A stretch of DNA of 64,000 bases from NCBI GenBank assembly GCA_043228905.1, contig JBHGNT010000001.1, forward strand, positions 34,348,001 through 34,412,000, given 5' to 3'. The notes under the pieces were generated by a model, which made no database searches, had not been told where the DNA came from, and was given only the letters and a program-made list of their open reading frames with translations. The position numbers and the translations under genes are program-made. Source of the DNA: Azolla caroliniana (taxonomy: Eukaryota; Polypodiophyta). The stretch's first letter is position 1; each line of letters begins with the position of its first letter. This document shows positions 1 through 10,974 of this stretch, piece by piece.

Positions 1-1960
1 ATTTCAACCTGTAAAACCTAACAAGGTTGTAATCAACATACATGCACACAGATAGAAAGAAACTTTTCTAATTGCTGCCCGCCCTCAGTATTGGAAAGAG
101 AAGGACCTAACTGCATTATCCTTCTTCTGCTCTTTTGGTCTTATCCTGAGGCCTACAATTTTGCTCCACACCCCTAAGCCAGCCCCTCCCTAAGAAAATA
201 AAGAAAGCAGTTATAAATGGGTTTTAACCAAACATCTACTGTATGTGTCGTATATGTATCTGTAAGGTGTGGTAGGTGAGGCGTTTCATGTAAATAAACT
301 CTACAATACACGATGACTGAGACATAATACAAATGTTGTCTCTGAATATCTGTATACGTTGGATAATCAAGCTGTTAACTTCAGTTCAAATATACGATGA
401 AGCATTGCACTCAGTTTTTTCTTGAAGTTGTCTGTGAATCTGTTTGGGAGAGCAAAAAGTTTTCAGTTTTCAGCCCTTGTGCTTTCACTGTTGGTTCTAA
501 GATGAGGATAAAGCTACCAAGTCTCTCAAGTCATTAATCTAGAGGCAAGGACGTGACTCATCTGATGATTGTTTATTATTGCTCAAGGCATATTCTACAG
601 CAAGCTGAAAGAGCTCGTGCCTGTAAGTTGTGCATGTTGAGGGTATGTATTTTGGAATGCTTTCAGTCCAACCCAAATAACTACTGTTCATAGCTGTGTT
701 CAATGTCGTATCTTTTGATGATCCTTTCCTAATGTCCATGGTTTTTTCTATGTTCAATGTACATCCTAAATGAAAATGCATGTCCATAGTTTTGCTCAAT
801 CATTGATCTAAATGAAACAACAAATGCCTCATCAGTTTTGTTCAATGGATTTACATATTATGGTACCATTAGAGTGAATAGTGTTTATTTATAAAACGAA
901 ACCTTCAAGTGGATGAGATTTGTAAAATGAGGAGTTGAGAACAATATATGTCTGAGAGACATTTTAAAATGAGGTTTGTGAAATGAATAGTTGAGAACAG
1001 TATGTGAGTATGAGAGACATGTTAAAAACAGAGATAATCCCAAGCACCTCTTCCAGAACATGTTCTAAGAAAGTATTTATATATGAGAGACCTCGTTTCT
1101 TTTTTGGATAAATCTTCTCTTTAATTTTTCCCCCCGGGGATAGATGGACCATTTTGTGAAGTACTATCTTGTGTGTTTGATGAAGAAATGAATGTTATGC
1201 ATTGTTTGTTAATATGTTGCTGCATTTGATCATCTGTGTAAACAAAGTTTGGGAAAAGGGTTTGTGGAAGTCTTGAAAGAGTAATAAAGGATTGGAGCGT
1301 ATATTGATTGAGAGCATGAATACCTCACTTGTAATGCTTTTGCGGCTGAAGAACATGAAAGGACATTTAATGAAACAACAAAACAAAGTAGTTACTTTTA
1401 CCTGAGGTGGAAAGTAAGAAACGTTTGATGATCGGAGGCACATTTAAGTTGGATTAAGGTCATTCGAGCCTCAATCATATCGTTCGTGAGAATTGAGATA
1501 TAATGTGAAATATGAGCATGATCAACAGCGTGGTAGAAATTAATGTTGGAAGCCAGAAGAAAGATCGATATCCAAATGGTTTGTGATCTTGTAGACGGCT
1601 ATTTATTAGCAATATTCTTTCTCAATGGGAAAGAATGATTATTGGAAATATGTCAAATTGAATGTCAATTCTGTAAAGCCACTCATTTATGAGAAAATGG
1701 ATGGGTGTGTGAAACTGAAATTGATGATAATCACGACACCAAACCCAATACACGGGAACAATTGGTGTGTATGATCGATCACAATCTAAGATTCTGATAG
1801 CACGATCATCAAAACATTCCCCAACATGTACTACATATTTTGTGTGTAAGAACTTAATTTATTGTTAAGGCTGAATATGTAGCATGAAATTTTTGCTGAA
1901 CTTTACTTATCTTAAAAAATGTTTGAGTCGCTGGTCTATTTTGCATCTCTCTTTGAAAGG
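1..1960. other. Gene-free AT-rich DNA
   Basis: I see no convincing gene here. The open frames are short, and none has a recognisable motif or a plausible splice partner. The stretch could belong to an intron or untranslated region of a gene beyond the left edge, but nothing in the sequence shows it. Confidence 0.5.
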
Positions 1961-2197
1961 TTAAAATTCACTATTGCATGTAGGAACGACAGAATGCATC
2001 AAAAATTTGCTTTTTGTGTCCGGTTTAATGCATCTCACTTCGTTAATAGGAAGACATGCTCCAAATGAAAGTTGATGAATGTGAGAGAAGACATCGATCT
2101 CTCTTGCACTGCTTTTGAATTTATATTGGGGTTCATTAACCCTAGTGGAAAGCCATACTTCACCCGGTTCATATCCCACAAATTTACCAACTGACAT
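1961..2197 (-). other. Protein-like open frame of unknown identity
   Basis: This 78-codon frame has a more protein-like composition than the surrounding AT-rich DNA, with phrases such as GYEPGEVW and SFGACLPINEVRC. It ends at a stop at 1961 and no family is recognised. It could be an exon remnant or chance. It lies about 0.7 kb upstream of the IRKI-like gene on the opposite strand. Confidence 0.15.
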
Positions 2198-2906
2198 TTG
2201 CGAAATGCAGGGGTGAAAACTTTAACAGCCTTTCTCTTACATAAAGGAATACACCTAAGGACGTGTGGGAGGAATGGTATACCATGTCTAATAATTTAAG
2301 TTCAGATCCCAACTGTCATGGAATTGTATGTATGTTACCGATCCATGGAATCATATGTTACCATTACCCAAGAGAACCGAAGGGTTGGGCATTATGCATT
2401 ATTTTAAAATTCTATATTCTTTTGTATTGATCATGCAGCCCCATTTATCTGTATTCTGATAGGATATGTTGAACTACATTAGGCCCAATTCCCTGTTAGA
2501 GGATATTGTACTCTATAAGATGATGTGACTATATACATACCCCGAAAGGCTAATTATTAATCATGTACATGTTCCTTTTACGTATTCATCTTCTAAATTC
2601 AGATCATATACGATCTGTTTCTCTCAATTAACAAAGGGTGACTGCCTGTTTATTCATCACCTCAACAGGCGATGAAATGATCAGCTCTGAGACATACATT
2701 TCTCGTCTGGTGGGAAGCTGTGGTGGTGCGGCAAGCTTCCACCCATCAACGTGCGCTAGCACCTAGGAGCTCACCATTAAAAGTTGGGAAATCAATTACT
2801 ACGCTGATCATGGATGATCATCATCATTGAGAATACACTCTACCCCACCGGCATCTCGAATTATGACACTGTCGTGAGATGATCACCAGCTCATTACATT
2901 AGTTCC
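2198..2906. other. Upstream region of the IRKI-like gene
   Basis: No gene is seen. The last 250 bases before the start codon at 2907 are somewhat less AT-rich than what precedes them and probably hold the 5' untranslated region and promoter. No clear TATA box could be assigned. Confidence 0.3.
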
Positions 2907-4610
2907 ATGGATCAGCCACCAATGAATTCCACACAATGTGGGATCTACTGGGAGAGTGACGACTTTGGTAACACGAGACATTCAGCCCATGCCGCTAGCA
3001 CGTGCTCTCGGAAACATCTAGGAGAATATCTCAGCCCAATTTCAACAATGAATGTCCAAGAAATTCGAAAGGATGTCAAACCTTTTGGGCCAGAGACTCA
3101 TGAGTATCATGTATCGTCCTCTAGTAACCCATTGAGTCTTATTCATACATGCAGATCAAAAGGCACCTCATTCAAAACAGAGGCTACAAAGCATTGTGGG
3201 AGAAATGAAATAAAGATCCATGGAGACCATCTTAGATGTGAGGGTTGTTTAATTCCAGGGGGTAAGTTTAATGTCAATGCATTAACGAATTCTCACAAAA
3301 ACCCGAAATTAAGTCTCCAATGTACATTGAGGTCATGGTTTAAATCCATCAAGAAGAAGGGCACTCTGCATCCAGCTTCATCAATATTGTGCACATGCCA
3401 AGTAGTACATGACACTGCGATCAAATCCAAATCCAATACACATTCTGAGATAATATCTTCTCATAAGGGGGAAGCAACATCGAGCCATAAGGATGATGAA
3501 CAAATAGAATTAGACTTGACTTTAAATTCTGTCCATGAAGACGCAGTGTCTGGTACTGAGCGGGAACATAGAGATGTGACAATCGCAGAGATCTTTAAGC
3601 TCAAAAGGGTCGTGCAAGAGATGGAAAGCAAACTCGAGCAGCTGGAGAACAAGTATAAACTCCAATATACACCAGCAGCATTACAAAGTGAAAAAACAAA
3701 CGCATCAACCAACAACAGATTTAGCATCACAGTTGAAGAAGCTGCATTGTCTGATGGCCTGGTGGGTAGTATTTATGATCAGGTGCCTTGGATTAATATA
3801 TCATCTGATTCTTGGCCAGGTACTCTGCTAGAGCCCACAAAGGAGGAGTTTTGTAATGCGGTGGTGGAGGCGAGAATAGGGGTGAAGCAAATGTGCAGAG
3901 CTCTGATGCAGGACCAAGCAGGCATCCACAAACTAGACGCCTTACTGCAAGAACTTCATGCTGATTATGTGAATATCAATCGTCGTATTGGATCTGTTAA
4001 GGCTGTGAAGTATCATCTGGAGTCTTTGTTCAACCAAGTCTTTTATGAAGACTTTGAGAACATAGAGTTCAGAAAGAGTGGCAGCAGCCAGATCCATTGC
4101 ATGTTGGAACCAAGGCAACGGTCACTAACTTTCTACAGGACTTACACAAGCTTGTTGCAGGTGGGGTGGGACGAACTGTTGATATACAGAGGTGAATCCA
4201 GTTCCAATGCCTACAGTGAGAGCTTTGATGAGTTCTGCAATGAGAAGATGAACAAAATTGCAGACAAAGTGTTGCACTGGGAGATCGGGGAGTGGCCAGA
4301 TGAGGTTGCAAAGTCCTTCTTTATTGCAGCCAGGTGGATATGGATGCTTCACCTACTAGCCTTCTCTTTCCAGTACCCTGCTACAATTTTCCGGGTGGGC
4401 ACTGAATCCCACTTTGATCCTCGTTACATGGAAGCGCTTCCCTACGCTCGTGATCAGCATGGCAAATTCTGGCTGAACCATCAACAACATCATTGTGCTA
4501 CATTGGAGCATCATGATTTTGTAAAGATATTAGCCATGGTCATGCCAGGCTTCTTTCTGATGAACCATAGGATTATCAGATGCAAGGTCATGATCTGCTC
4601 ATCTGGCTGA
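2907..4610 (+). CDS. IRK-interacting protein / GIL1-like protein (DUF641-type)
   Basis: This is an intronless frame of 567 codons. The N-terminal ~220 residues are polar and Cys/Ser-rich and look disordered. A short coiled coil follows at about 225-255 (heptads in IFKLKRVVQEMESKLEQLE). The C-terminal half carries the hallmark of the GIL1/IRKI family: a helical region (about 310-400), then the segments WMLHLLAFSF (about 490) and VMPGFFL near the C-terminus. In Arabidopsis, family members act in light-dependent gravitropism (GIL1) or bind the receptor kinase IRK (IRKI); both are cytoplasmic or cell-cortex proteins. The usual family length is 450-560 residues, so this looks complete. I kept the start at 2907 because it is the first Met of the frame; Met49 is an alternative. 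An IRK-type receptor gene lies 45 kb downstream. The family call is by motif resemblance, and the exact orthology is unknown. Confidence 0.8.
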   Translation: MDQPPMNSTQCGIYWESDDFGNTRHSAHAASTCSRKHLGEYLSPISTMNVQEIRKDVKPFGPETHEYHVSSSSNPLSLIHTCRSKGTSFKTEATKHCGRNEIKIHGDHLRCEGCLIPGGKFNVNALTNSHKNPKLSLQCTLRSWFKSIKKKGTLHPASSILCTCQVVHDTAIKSKSNTHSEIISSHKGEATSSHKDDEQIELDLTLNSVHEDAVSGTEREHRDVTIAEIFKLKRVVQEMESKLEQLENKYKLQYTPAALQSEKTNASTNNRFSITVEEAALSDGLVGSIYDQVPWINISSDSWPGTLLEPTKEEFCNAVVEARIGVKQMCRALMQDQAGIHKLDALLQELHADYVNINRRIGSVKAVKYHLESLFNQVFYEDFENIEFRKSGSSQIHCMLEPRQRSLTFYRTYTSLLQVGWDELLIYRGESSSNAYSESFDEFCNEKMNKIADKVLHWEIGEWPDEVAKSFFIAARWIWMLHLLAFSFQYPATIFRVGTESHFDPRYMEALPYARDQHGKFWLNHQQHHCATLEHHDFVKILAMVMPGFFLMNHRIIRCKVMICSSG

Positions 4611-6645
4611 GAAAAAACAGTTATTCAATATCCTCTTTGTGGTCTATCAAGACATCCACATCACTCTCCATCACTATGGTTGCTCTTTTTTGTTAGCATT
4701 TTATCTCGTTAAAAACCTAAGCTTTTATTTTAGGGTGAAAAAAGCAAGTGTGCTCACAACTGTTTTAAATTAGCATTGTCTTTGAAAGCCTATTGTTTTG
4801 AGAGCCTGACGTTTGAAAAGTTTTTGTTAAAGAAGAGAGTATTCAGATAATTGAGTAGAGTTTGGTTCTTCTGATTGTAATGCTTCTTTTCCAAAGTTAA
4901 GAATATTTGAGAGAGAAGAGGTAAATGGATGCATATTTTTAGCTCCAGACGTATGATTTTACCTTAACATTGAATATGGTGTCTATCACACCACTCTACA
5001 TATTGTGTCCATATTCCATGCTAAAGATATAAAGCAAGGAAGAGGGATAGTTAAACCAATCAAAGCTTGCTGCTTCACCCAGCTGAGAGATAATCCCCCT
5101 GATCTAAGATACCATCACATTCAAAAAGATAGAATTTATTGGCACTCACACTGGTCATGTCTACTAGTAGTTTTTATTCAGAATCTGATAGAAACTAAAC
5201 AGTGACTGGGGTTCAATGCCATACCTTTATTCAAATTAATAAAAGATTACTCTTTCTCCATACCATGAAGATCCGTCTTCATCAAGAAATATGAGAATAG
5301 AAAGACCATGATCGTAGGAATATACAAATTTTAAAAATTATCTCACAATACTAGAGTTCCATTTCCATAAAAACAAGTACAACAATTGGCTTGATATCCG
5401 AACATTCAACATATGTTTATCAAGTTCTTTACCAGATACACCAACACTGTCGCACACATTTGGACAACAAGGGCTGTCCAGGCGCAAGATCTACAGAATG
5501 GCTACTTCTTCATTGCTTACACCTCTGAACCCTGCAAGAGCGACTCCACCATCGTTACCCTCCCTCATCTCCATTAACTGCAGTTACTGGGAGTATGACT
5601 TGACTTTAATGAGAAACTTCTCAAGCAGGTGACTAAGATTTCCGGAGAGCATCATCCACAAGCTAGGAGATTTAAGACGTAGATATTACAGGAAAATTGA
5701 GGAAATCATCATTTGTCTTCAGCATCAACCTTCAAAAGGACCTTGGATGAGAAGGAGATATTGAATATACTGCGAGATAGATGCAAGCTACTCTAGAAGC
5801 ATTATTTTATGGCTTGATTGACACAATGAAGGCATTCTCTATTCTTCTACAAACTGATCCATATGTAAGCTATCACTCCCCAACCCTAGCATGATCCACA
5901 TATAGCTCCCTTATATGCCTCTGGATGACTAGCTCTGCAAATATAGTATCTTGTATCACAGAGCCTCTTAGTCCTATTGTACAAAATAAGTAAAAGGTTT
6001 ACAAATTCTATATTAGTTTCACATATATATTTCTTGCAAACATGCAAATACATTTTATGACACGAAAATATATAATACCAGGGTTAGATTTTTCATTCCT
6101 TACAAGGATACATTTTAGGTTTTAACTTTTAGGTTCAGTCTCAACTCTATGGAATTTTCTGTTTTATGGACACGATATTACAAAATATGATGATAGTGAG
6201 CTTTTGGTTTACTTTTACCCATACAGAGACATTGATGCAATGACCTAGCTCAAGCCATATCCATCATGGAATGTATCATGAGATCAAGCCATACGGCAGC
6301 CTGCAACCTGACTTGAAAACCGTGCATGGGATACTTGCATCCTTTAGTTCATTTCTGGGATATGTTTTTTGCAAAAGATCGGGCCATCTGTGCCAACCTG
6401 AATCCTACAATTTGCAACACATGATGGTTAAAGAATCCTCTTACAATTTACAATACACACAAGTATACAGGAAGCTTGGAGGAGTAAATTTCAAAAGAAT
6501 ACCTGACTAGCACCCCAAAATTTCCATCAGCCTCTCTAGTCACCTCATCATATCCATCCAATGCAAACCCCAATCATTTATATTGCTATTTGGTCCGGTT
6601 CATGATCATTGACTGTCCATCATTTCTTTGAGTTTGTCTATTATT
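4611..6645. other. Intergenic region with one short protein-like frame
   Basis: No clear gene. A 54-residue frame at 5413-5577 (+) is unusually protein-like (phrases HIWTTRAVQAQDL and GYFFIAYTSEPC) and ends in TAA. It has no recognised family and may be an exon remnant. The rest is AT-rich. The right end holds the 3' flank of the PPR gene that reads leftwards. Confidence 0.35.
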
Positions 6646-9600
6646 TCAAATTTGTAGTTTCCTATATTCCATTGGTACTAAAGCATTCTCCAATATATGA
6701 CTTTCAGCATACATGCTTGACAGCAGCGCATATCCTGCTATTGTATCAGAATCCAATTTGATAGCTTCATTCAAGCACAATTTTCCCATATTTATATTGC
6801 CAAAGCATCTACATGCTATCAATAAGGTCATCCAACTACACGTATCCGCTGCTATTGGCATTGTTCGAAGCATCAACTCAGCCTCTTTAAGACAACCAGA
6901 TTGCCCAAGGAGTTGAACCATGCAATTATAATGCTCAATACTTGGTTGAATGCCATATTGATCCTTCATCAAATTGAAGTAATCATACCCTTCTTCAATG
7001 TTTCCTGCATGACTACAAGCTGACAAAATACTAGTAAATGCAGCATCAACTGGAATTAATCCCTGTTGTTCCATCTGTTTCAGGCAATGCCCTGCTACTG
7101 TGTGTATACCATGTAGAGAATATGCCGAGATCAATGAAGTCCAAGAAACCACATCATGAAATGGCCGTATATTGAACATCCGGTGAGACTCTTCCAAATT
7201 TCCACATGCTGCATACACGATAATGAGCAAATTGCCTATGGCAACATCTGAATCAAATCCATTTCTTATAAGTTGATCATGTATCAGACTTGCCTGTTTC
7301 ACAGCTCCCATCGATCCACAGGTTTTTAGCATGCAAAGAGCTGTGACTTTGTCAGCTTTAATCCCTTCTGCTTGCATTTTTTCAAAGACTTTGAAGGCTG
7401 AAAAACCTTTATTATTCCGCACATACCCAGAAATCATTGTGTTGTAAGACACCACATCTCGATTATGTTGCTTAGAAAAGACTCTGAATGCTTCTTCCAG
7501 GTTTCCACATCTAACATACATGTCAATCAGAGAGTTCCCAAGGATGGAATCCACATCAATCCTGCTTTGCAAAAGCTTTCTGTGCACCACCTTGCCTTGT
7601 TCCAATGATCCTATAGCACTGCACGCTTTCAAAATACATATAAACGTTACATTATTAGGTTCAACATCTTTTTTCACCATCTCCTGAAAAAGTCTGATAG
7701 CTACACCCCCATGTCCCTGCTCAACAAGGCCTCCAAGAATTGTATTCCATGCCACTATATCTTGATAACTGAGTTTATCTAGAACTGATTTAGCATCTTC
7801 AAATTCTCCACATTTGCTGTACATATCCACAAGGGTATTGCCAATTACTATATCAAGAGCATATCCATTCTCACAAGCCTGGCAATGTATAACTCTGCCT
7901 TGCCCTATGTCTCTCATACAAGCACATACATTAAGAACACAAGAAAAGGAAGCTTCATTTGGACTAAGGTTCTCTTGCAGCAATATTTTAAAAAGCTTGA
8001 GGGCACAATGGTTAAATCCTTGCTGGGAGTATCCAGCAATCATTACATTCCACGTTTTTAAATCTCGTTTTTGAGAACCTGCAAACAGTACATTGGCATC
8101 TTCAAGGCTCCCACATTTTGCATACATGTAAATAAGTGTATTTTCAAGGGTTACATCAAATTGAAGATTTCTAGTGATAATATCTTTATGAATTAGCCTA
8201 CCATGATGTATGCCTCGCATATTACCACAAACCTTGAGGACACAAGAAAGCAGAATTGTGTTCAACTCCAATCCCTCCTTTAGCATTTCAGAATAAAGAT
8301 GAATAGCATGAGAACCACATTCGAGTTGGCTGCATCCCGTGATCATTGTACCCCATGAAATGGCATCCCGACACTCCATGGAATCAAAAAATTTGCCAGC
8401 TTCAGAAGAGCATCCACATTTTAGATACATATTTAATAGAGCATTTGCAAGAGCAATGTCAACATGAAGCCCTTTATTGATTACCCAGTCATGTAGCACC
8501 ATTCCTTGATCTACATTACCCATATTCTCACAAGCTTTTAGTATGCATAAAAATGTGACCTTGTCAGGTTCAACTTCCTCTTGCAACAATTTATGGAAGT
8601 AATTCAACACAAGATTATAATGTTCTTGCTGTAAATAACCTGTGATTATTGTATTCCAAGAAACCACATTTCTGGTGCTGGCTATCTCATTGAATACTTT
8701 ACATGCATCCTCAAAGTTTCCGTATTCTGCATACATATGCACAAGGGCATTGCTTACAGCTAAATCCTGAGCGTAACCTTGTTTAAGTATGTTGCTATGT
8801 AGCATTCTACCTTGACTTAAGGTTTCTGACGTGCTACATGCATTTATAATACAAGGTAAGGTGACATTGTCGGGATTTATGCCTTCCTCTTGCATTCTAT
8901 GGAAAAGCAGCACAGCAAACTCACTGGAACCATGTTGAACATATCCATTTATCAGAGCATTCCATGTCACCACGTTCTTTTCATCTAATCGGTCAAATAA
9001 ATTACAGGCATCCTCTAATCTTCCAAACTTCCCATACATATCCACGAGGGTGTTTCCAACGATTATATCTAGTAGTAAACCACTTCTAATGAGGTGATCA
9101 TATATAAGGTCACCCTGTTGTTTGGCTCCTACGCTGCCACATGCACTCAAAAGGCTTGAAAATGTCACTTTGTCTGGTTCAATTCCATCTTTAACCATCC
9201 TTTTGAAATGGTCATAAGCAAGATGGCCATATCCTTGCTGAGAAAGACCTGAAATTAGAACATTCCATGAAATGATGTTCCTCGTGTTTAGTGCCTCAAA
9301 AACTCTGCATGCTTCCTCTAACCTCTTGCACTTCACATACATGTCAACAAGAGAAGTTCCAATTGACACATCTGACTCAAATGCAGCTCTGATACACAAG
9401 TCATGTGTGACTTCACCTCTTAGTAAGAACCCTACATTGCCACATGCCTTCAAAATACACAAAAGAGTGATTGATGAGGGCTCGATGCCATTCTCAATCA
9501 CTCTGTCAAAAAGATTCAAAGCAGAAAGGCATTGACCCTGCTCAATAAGACCAGATATCAGTGTATTACAAGCTATAATATTCATATTTGGAGTTTCCTC

Positions 9601-10239
9601 AAACACCTGCCATGCTGCACTAAGATCCCCACATTTTGTATACATGTCAATTAGGGTGGTTGACATGATGGCGTCCACTTCAACCTGACTTTTTATAATT
9701 TGCTCGTGCATTGCCCTCCCTTGCATGAGCTCACCAATGTCACCACATGCCTTCGCAATGCATGAGTAGACAAACTTGTTGGGCTGTAAATTCTCCTTTT
9801 GCATTTGGTGAAACAACTCGAGCACATTCTTGCTCTGCCCCAGCACACTGTGAGCTGAAATGATTGCATGCCATGTATGTAAACTAGGCTTCTTTATATT
9901 GCAGAAGGTTAAGGAAGCCTCTAATAAGTGCCCATAACGCGCAAAAGCCCTCACCAGATGATCTCCCAATGCAGCATGCTCATCGAGTTCAGTGCTGATC
10001 AGCAGAAGGTGCAAATGCCTGTAGGATGCTGAATCGGAGTCTTTCTTTCCATGGCTATTACACAGAATGTTATACAGACAGTTGCGGGACAAAGATTCCC
10101 CTCTAATGTGTAATAACTGCAGGGATTGAAGCTCTTTGTGGAGTCCTAACCTAGCTACTGTAGCAAAATGTCTCGAGTTCTGAAGACTTTTAGAGGTGAG
10201 AGAGACTAGCTGGAGCCGGTGCAAGAAGGTCATGGTCAT
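6646..10239 (-). CDS. PLS-class pentatricopeptide repeat (PPR) protein, no DYW domain
   Basis: This is an intronless 1197-codon gene. The first ~45 residues are rich in Arg, Ser, Leu and Thr with almost no acidic residues, as expected for a mitochondrial or plastid targeting peptide. From about residue 125 onwards there are ten successive P-L-S units of roughly 100 residues, each marked by a VxxWNxxIxG-type motif, an LxACGxxG-type motif and a LxDMYxKCG-type motif. That gives about 30 repeats, more than most land-plant members have. The C-terminus has an E1-like segment (EHYNCMVQLLGQSG, then SWMTLL, then YALLSSMYAES) and stops soon after, so E2/E+ and the DYW deaminase are absent. Proteins of this class bind organellar RNA in a sequence-specific way. 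Those lacking DYW usually recruit an editing enzyme in trans or act in splicing or stability. The target site is not predicted here. Confidence 0.93.
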   Translation of the reverse strand: MTMTFLHRLQLVSLTSKSLQNSRHFATVARLGLHKELQSLQLLHIRGESLSRNCLYNILCNSHGKKDSDSASYRHLHLLLISTELDEHAALGDHLVRAFARYGHLLEASLTFCNIKKPSLHTWHAIISAHSVLGQSKNVLELFHQMQKENLQPNKFVYSCIAKACGDIGELMQGRAMHEQIIKSQVEVDAIMSTTLIDMYTKCGDLSAAWQVFEETPNMNIIACNTLISGLIEQGQCLSALNLFDRVIENGIEPSSITLLCILKACGNVGFLLRGEVTHDLCIRAAFESDVSIGTSLVDMYVKCKRLEEACRVFEALNTRNIISWNVLISGLSQQGYGHLAYDHFKRMVKDGIEPDKVTFSSLLSACGSVGAKQQGDLIYDHLIRSGLLLDIIVGNTLVDMYGKFGRLEDACNLFDRLDEKNVVTWNALINGYVQHGSSEFAVLLFHRMQEEGINPDNVTLPCIINACSTSETLSQGRMLHSNILKQGYAQDLAVSNALVHMYAEYGNFEDACKVFNEIASTRNVVSWNTIITGYLQQEHYNLVLNYFHKLLQEEVEPDKVTFLCILKACENMGNVDQGMVLHDWVINKGLHVDIALANALLNMYLKCGCSSEAGKFFDSMECRDAISWGTMITGCSQLECGSHAIHLYSEMLKEGLELNTILLSCVLKVCGNMRGIHHGRLIHKDIITRNLQFDVTLENTLIYMYAKCGSLEDANVLFAGSQKRDLKTWNVMIAGYSQQGFNHCALKLFKILLQENLSPNEASFSCVLNVCACMRDIGQGRVIHCQACENGYALDIVIGNTLVDMYSKCGEFEDAKSVLDKLSYQDIVAWNTILGGLVEQGHGGVAIRLFQEMVKKDVEPNNVTFICILKACSAIGSLEQGKVVHRKLLQSRIDVDSILGNSLIDMYVRCGNLEEAFRVFSKQHNRDVVSYNTMISGYVRNNKGFSAFKVFEKMQAEGIKADKVTALCMLKTCGSMGAVKQASLIHDQLIRNGFDSDVAIGNLLIIVYAACGNLEESHRMFNIRPFHDVVSWTSLISAYSLHGIHTVAGHCLKQMEQQGLIPVDAAFTSILSACSHAGNIEEGYDYFNLMKDQYGIQPSIEHYNCMVQLLGQSGCLKEAELMLRTMPIAADTCSWMTLLIACRCFGNINMGKLCLNEAIKLDSDTIAGYALLSSMYAESHILENALVPMEYRKLQI

Positions 10240-10592
10240 GAGGACGATCTAAATATCTACTTTGACCATCTCTTTTATTAAGGTGGCCACCACTGAGATG
10301 GATCCCTACCCTGCGAGGCTGAAAACCCATGGTTTCTCATCCAAGATTCAAGGTATGATGACATCCTTTGATGGCCCAGGATTCCATAAATCCAAATGAG
10401 TATACAGACCATCACCATGTCACTGTTTCTGCGGCATTTTTCTGATGTGTCAGACCCGAAGTTCTAATCTTGGACGACACCTGAATTCATCAAAAGTAAG
10501 CATTCAACTGAGGAAAACTGTCGTCCCCTTCTACAGCCCAATCGCGTGCTGTTTATTTGGCATTCAACTCCAAAATTATCGTATTTACTCAA

Positions 10593-10974
10593 CAGCGGCC
10601 GATTACTTAAGCAAATCCTGAATCGAGCACATTTATTCTTAATCCAGTGTGAGAAGAAAATAAAATTTGGTATGATGGTTATGTTACCCCCTACATAGAT
10701 GACACGTTGATCATGGGAAAGTGGATGGAAGGCATCTTTGCTTCAGAATACGAAGTTGCACCTTAATTCGACGCATTCATAATCAGCGGACGATTACTTA
10801 AGCAAATCCTGAATCGAGCACATTTATTCTTAATCCAGTGTGAGAAGAAAATAAAATTTGGTATGATGGTTATGTTACCCCCTACATAGATGACACGTTG
10901 ATCATGGGAAAGTGGATGGAAGGCATCTTTGCTTCAGAATACGAAGTTGCACCTTAATTCGACACGTTCATAAT
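10593..10974. repeat. Near-perfect 191-bp tandem duplication upstream of the PPR gene
   Basis: Copy 1 is 10593-10783 and copy 2 is 10784-10974, in direct orientation. They differ at only a few bases (near the CAGCGG start and at the ACGCATTC/ACACGTTC end), so the duplication is recent. It lies 0.35-0.74 kb upstream of the PPR start codon, in its promoter or 5' region. No coding potential is seen. Confidence 0.95.

Noticed and set aside
6646-6720. A DYW deaminase domain at the end of the PPR protein
   Set aside because: No HxE or CxxC deaminase motif follows the E1-like segment in any frame for several hundred bases.
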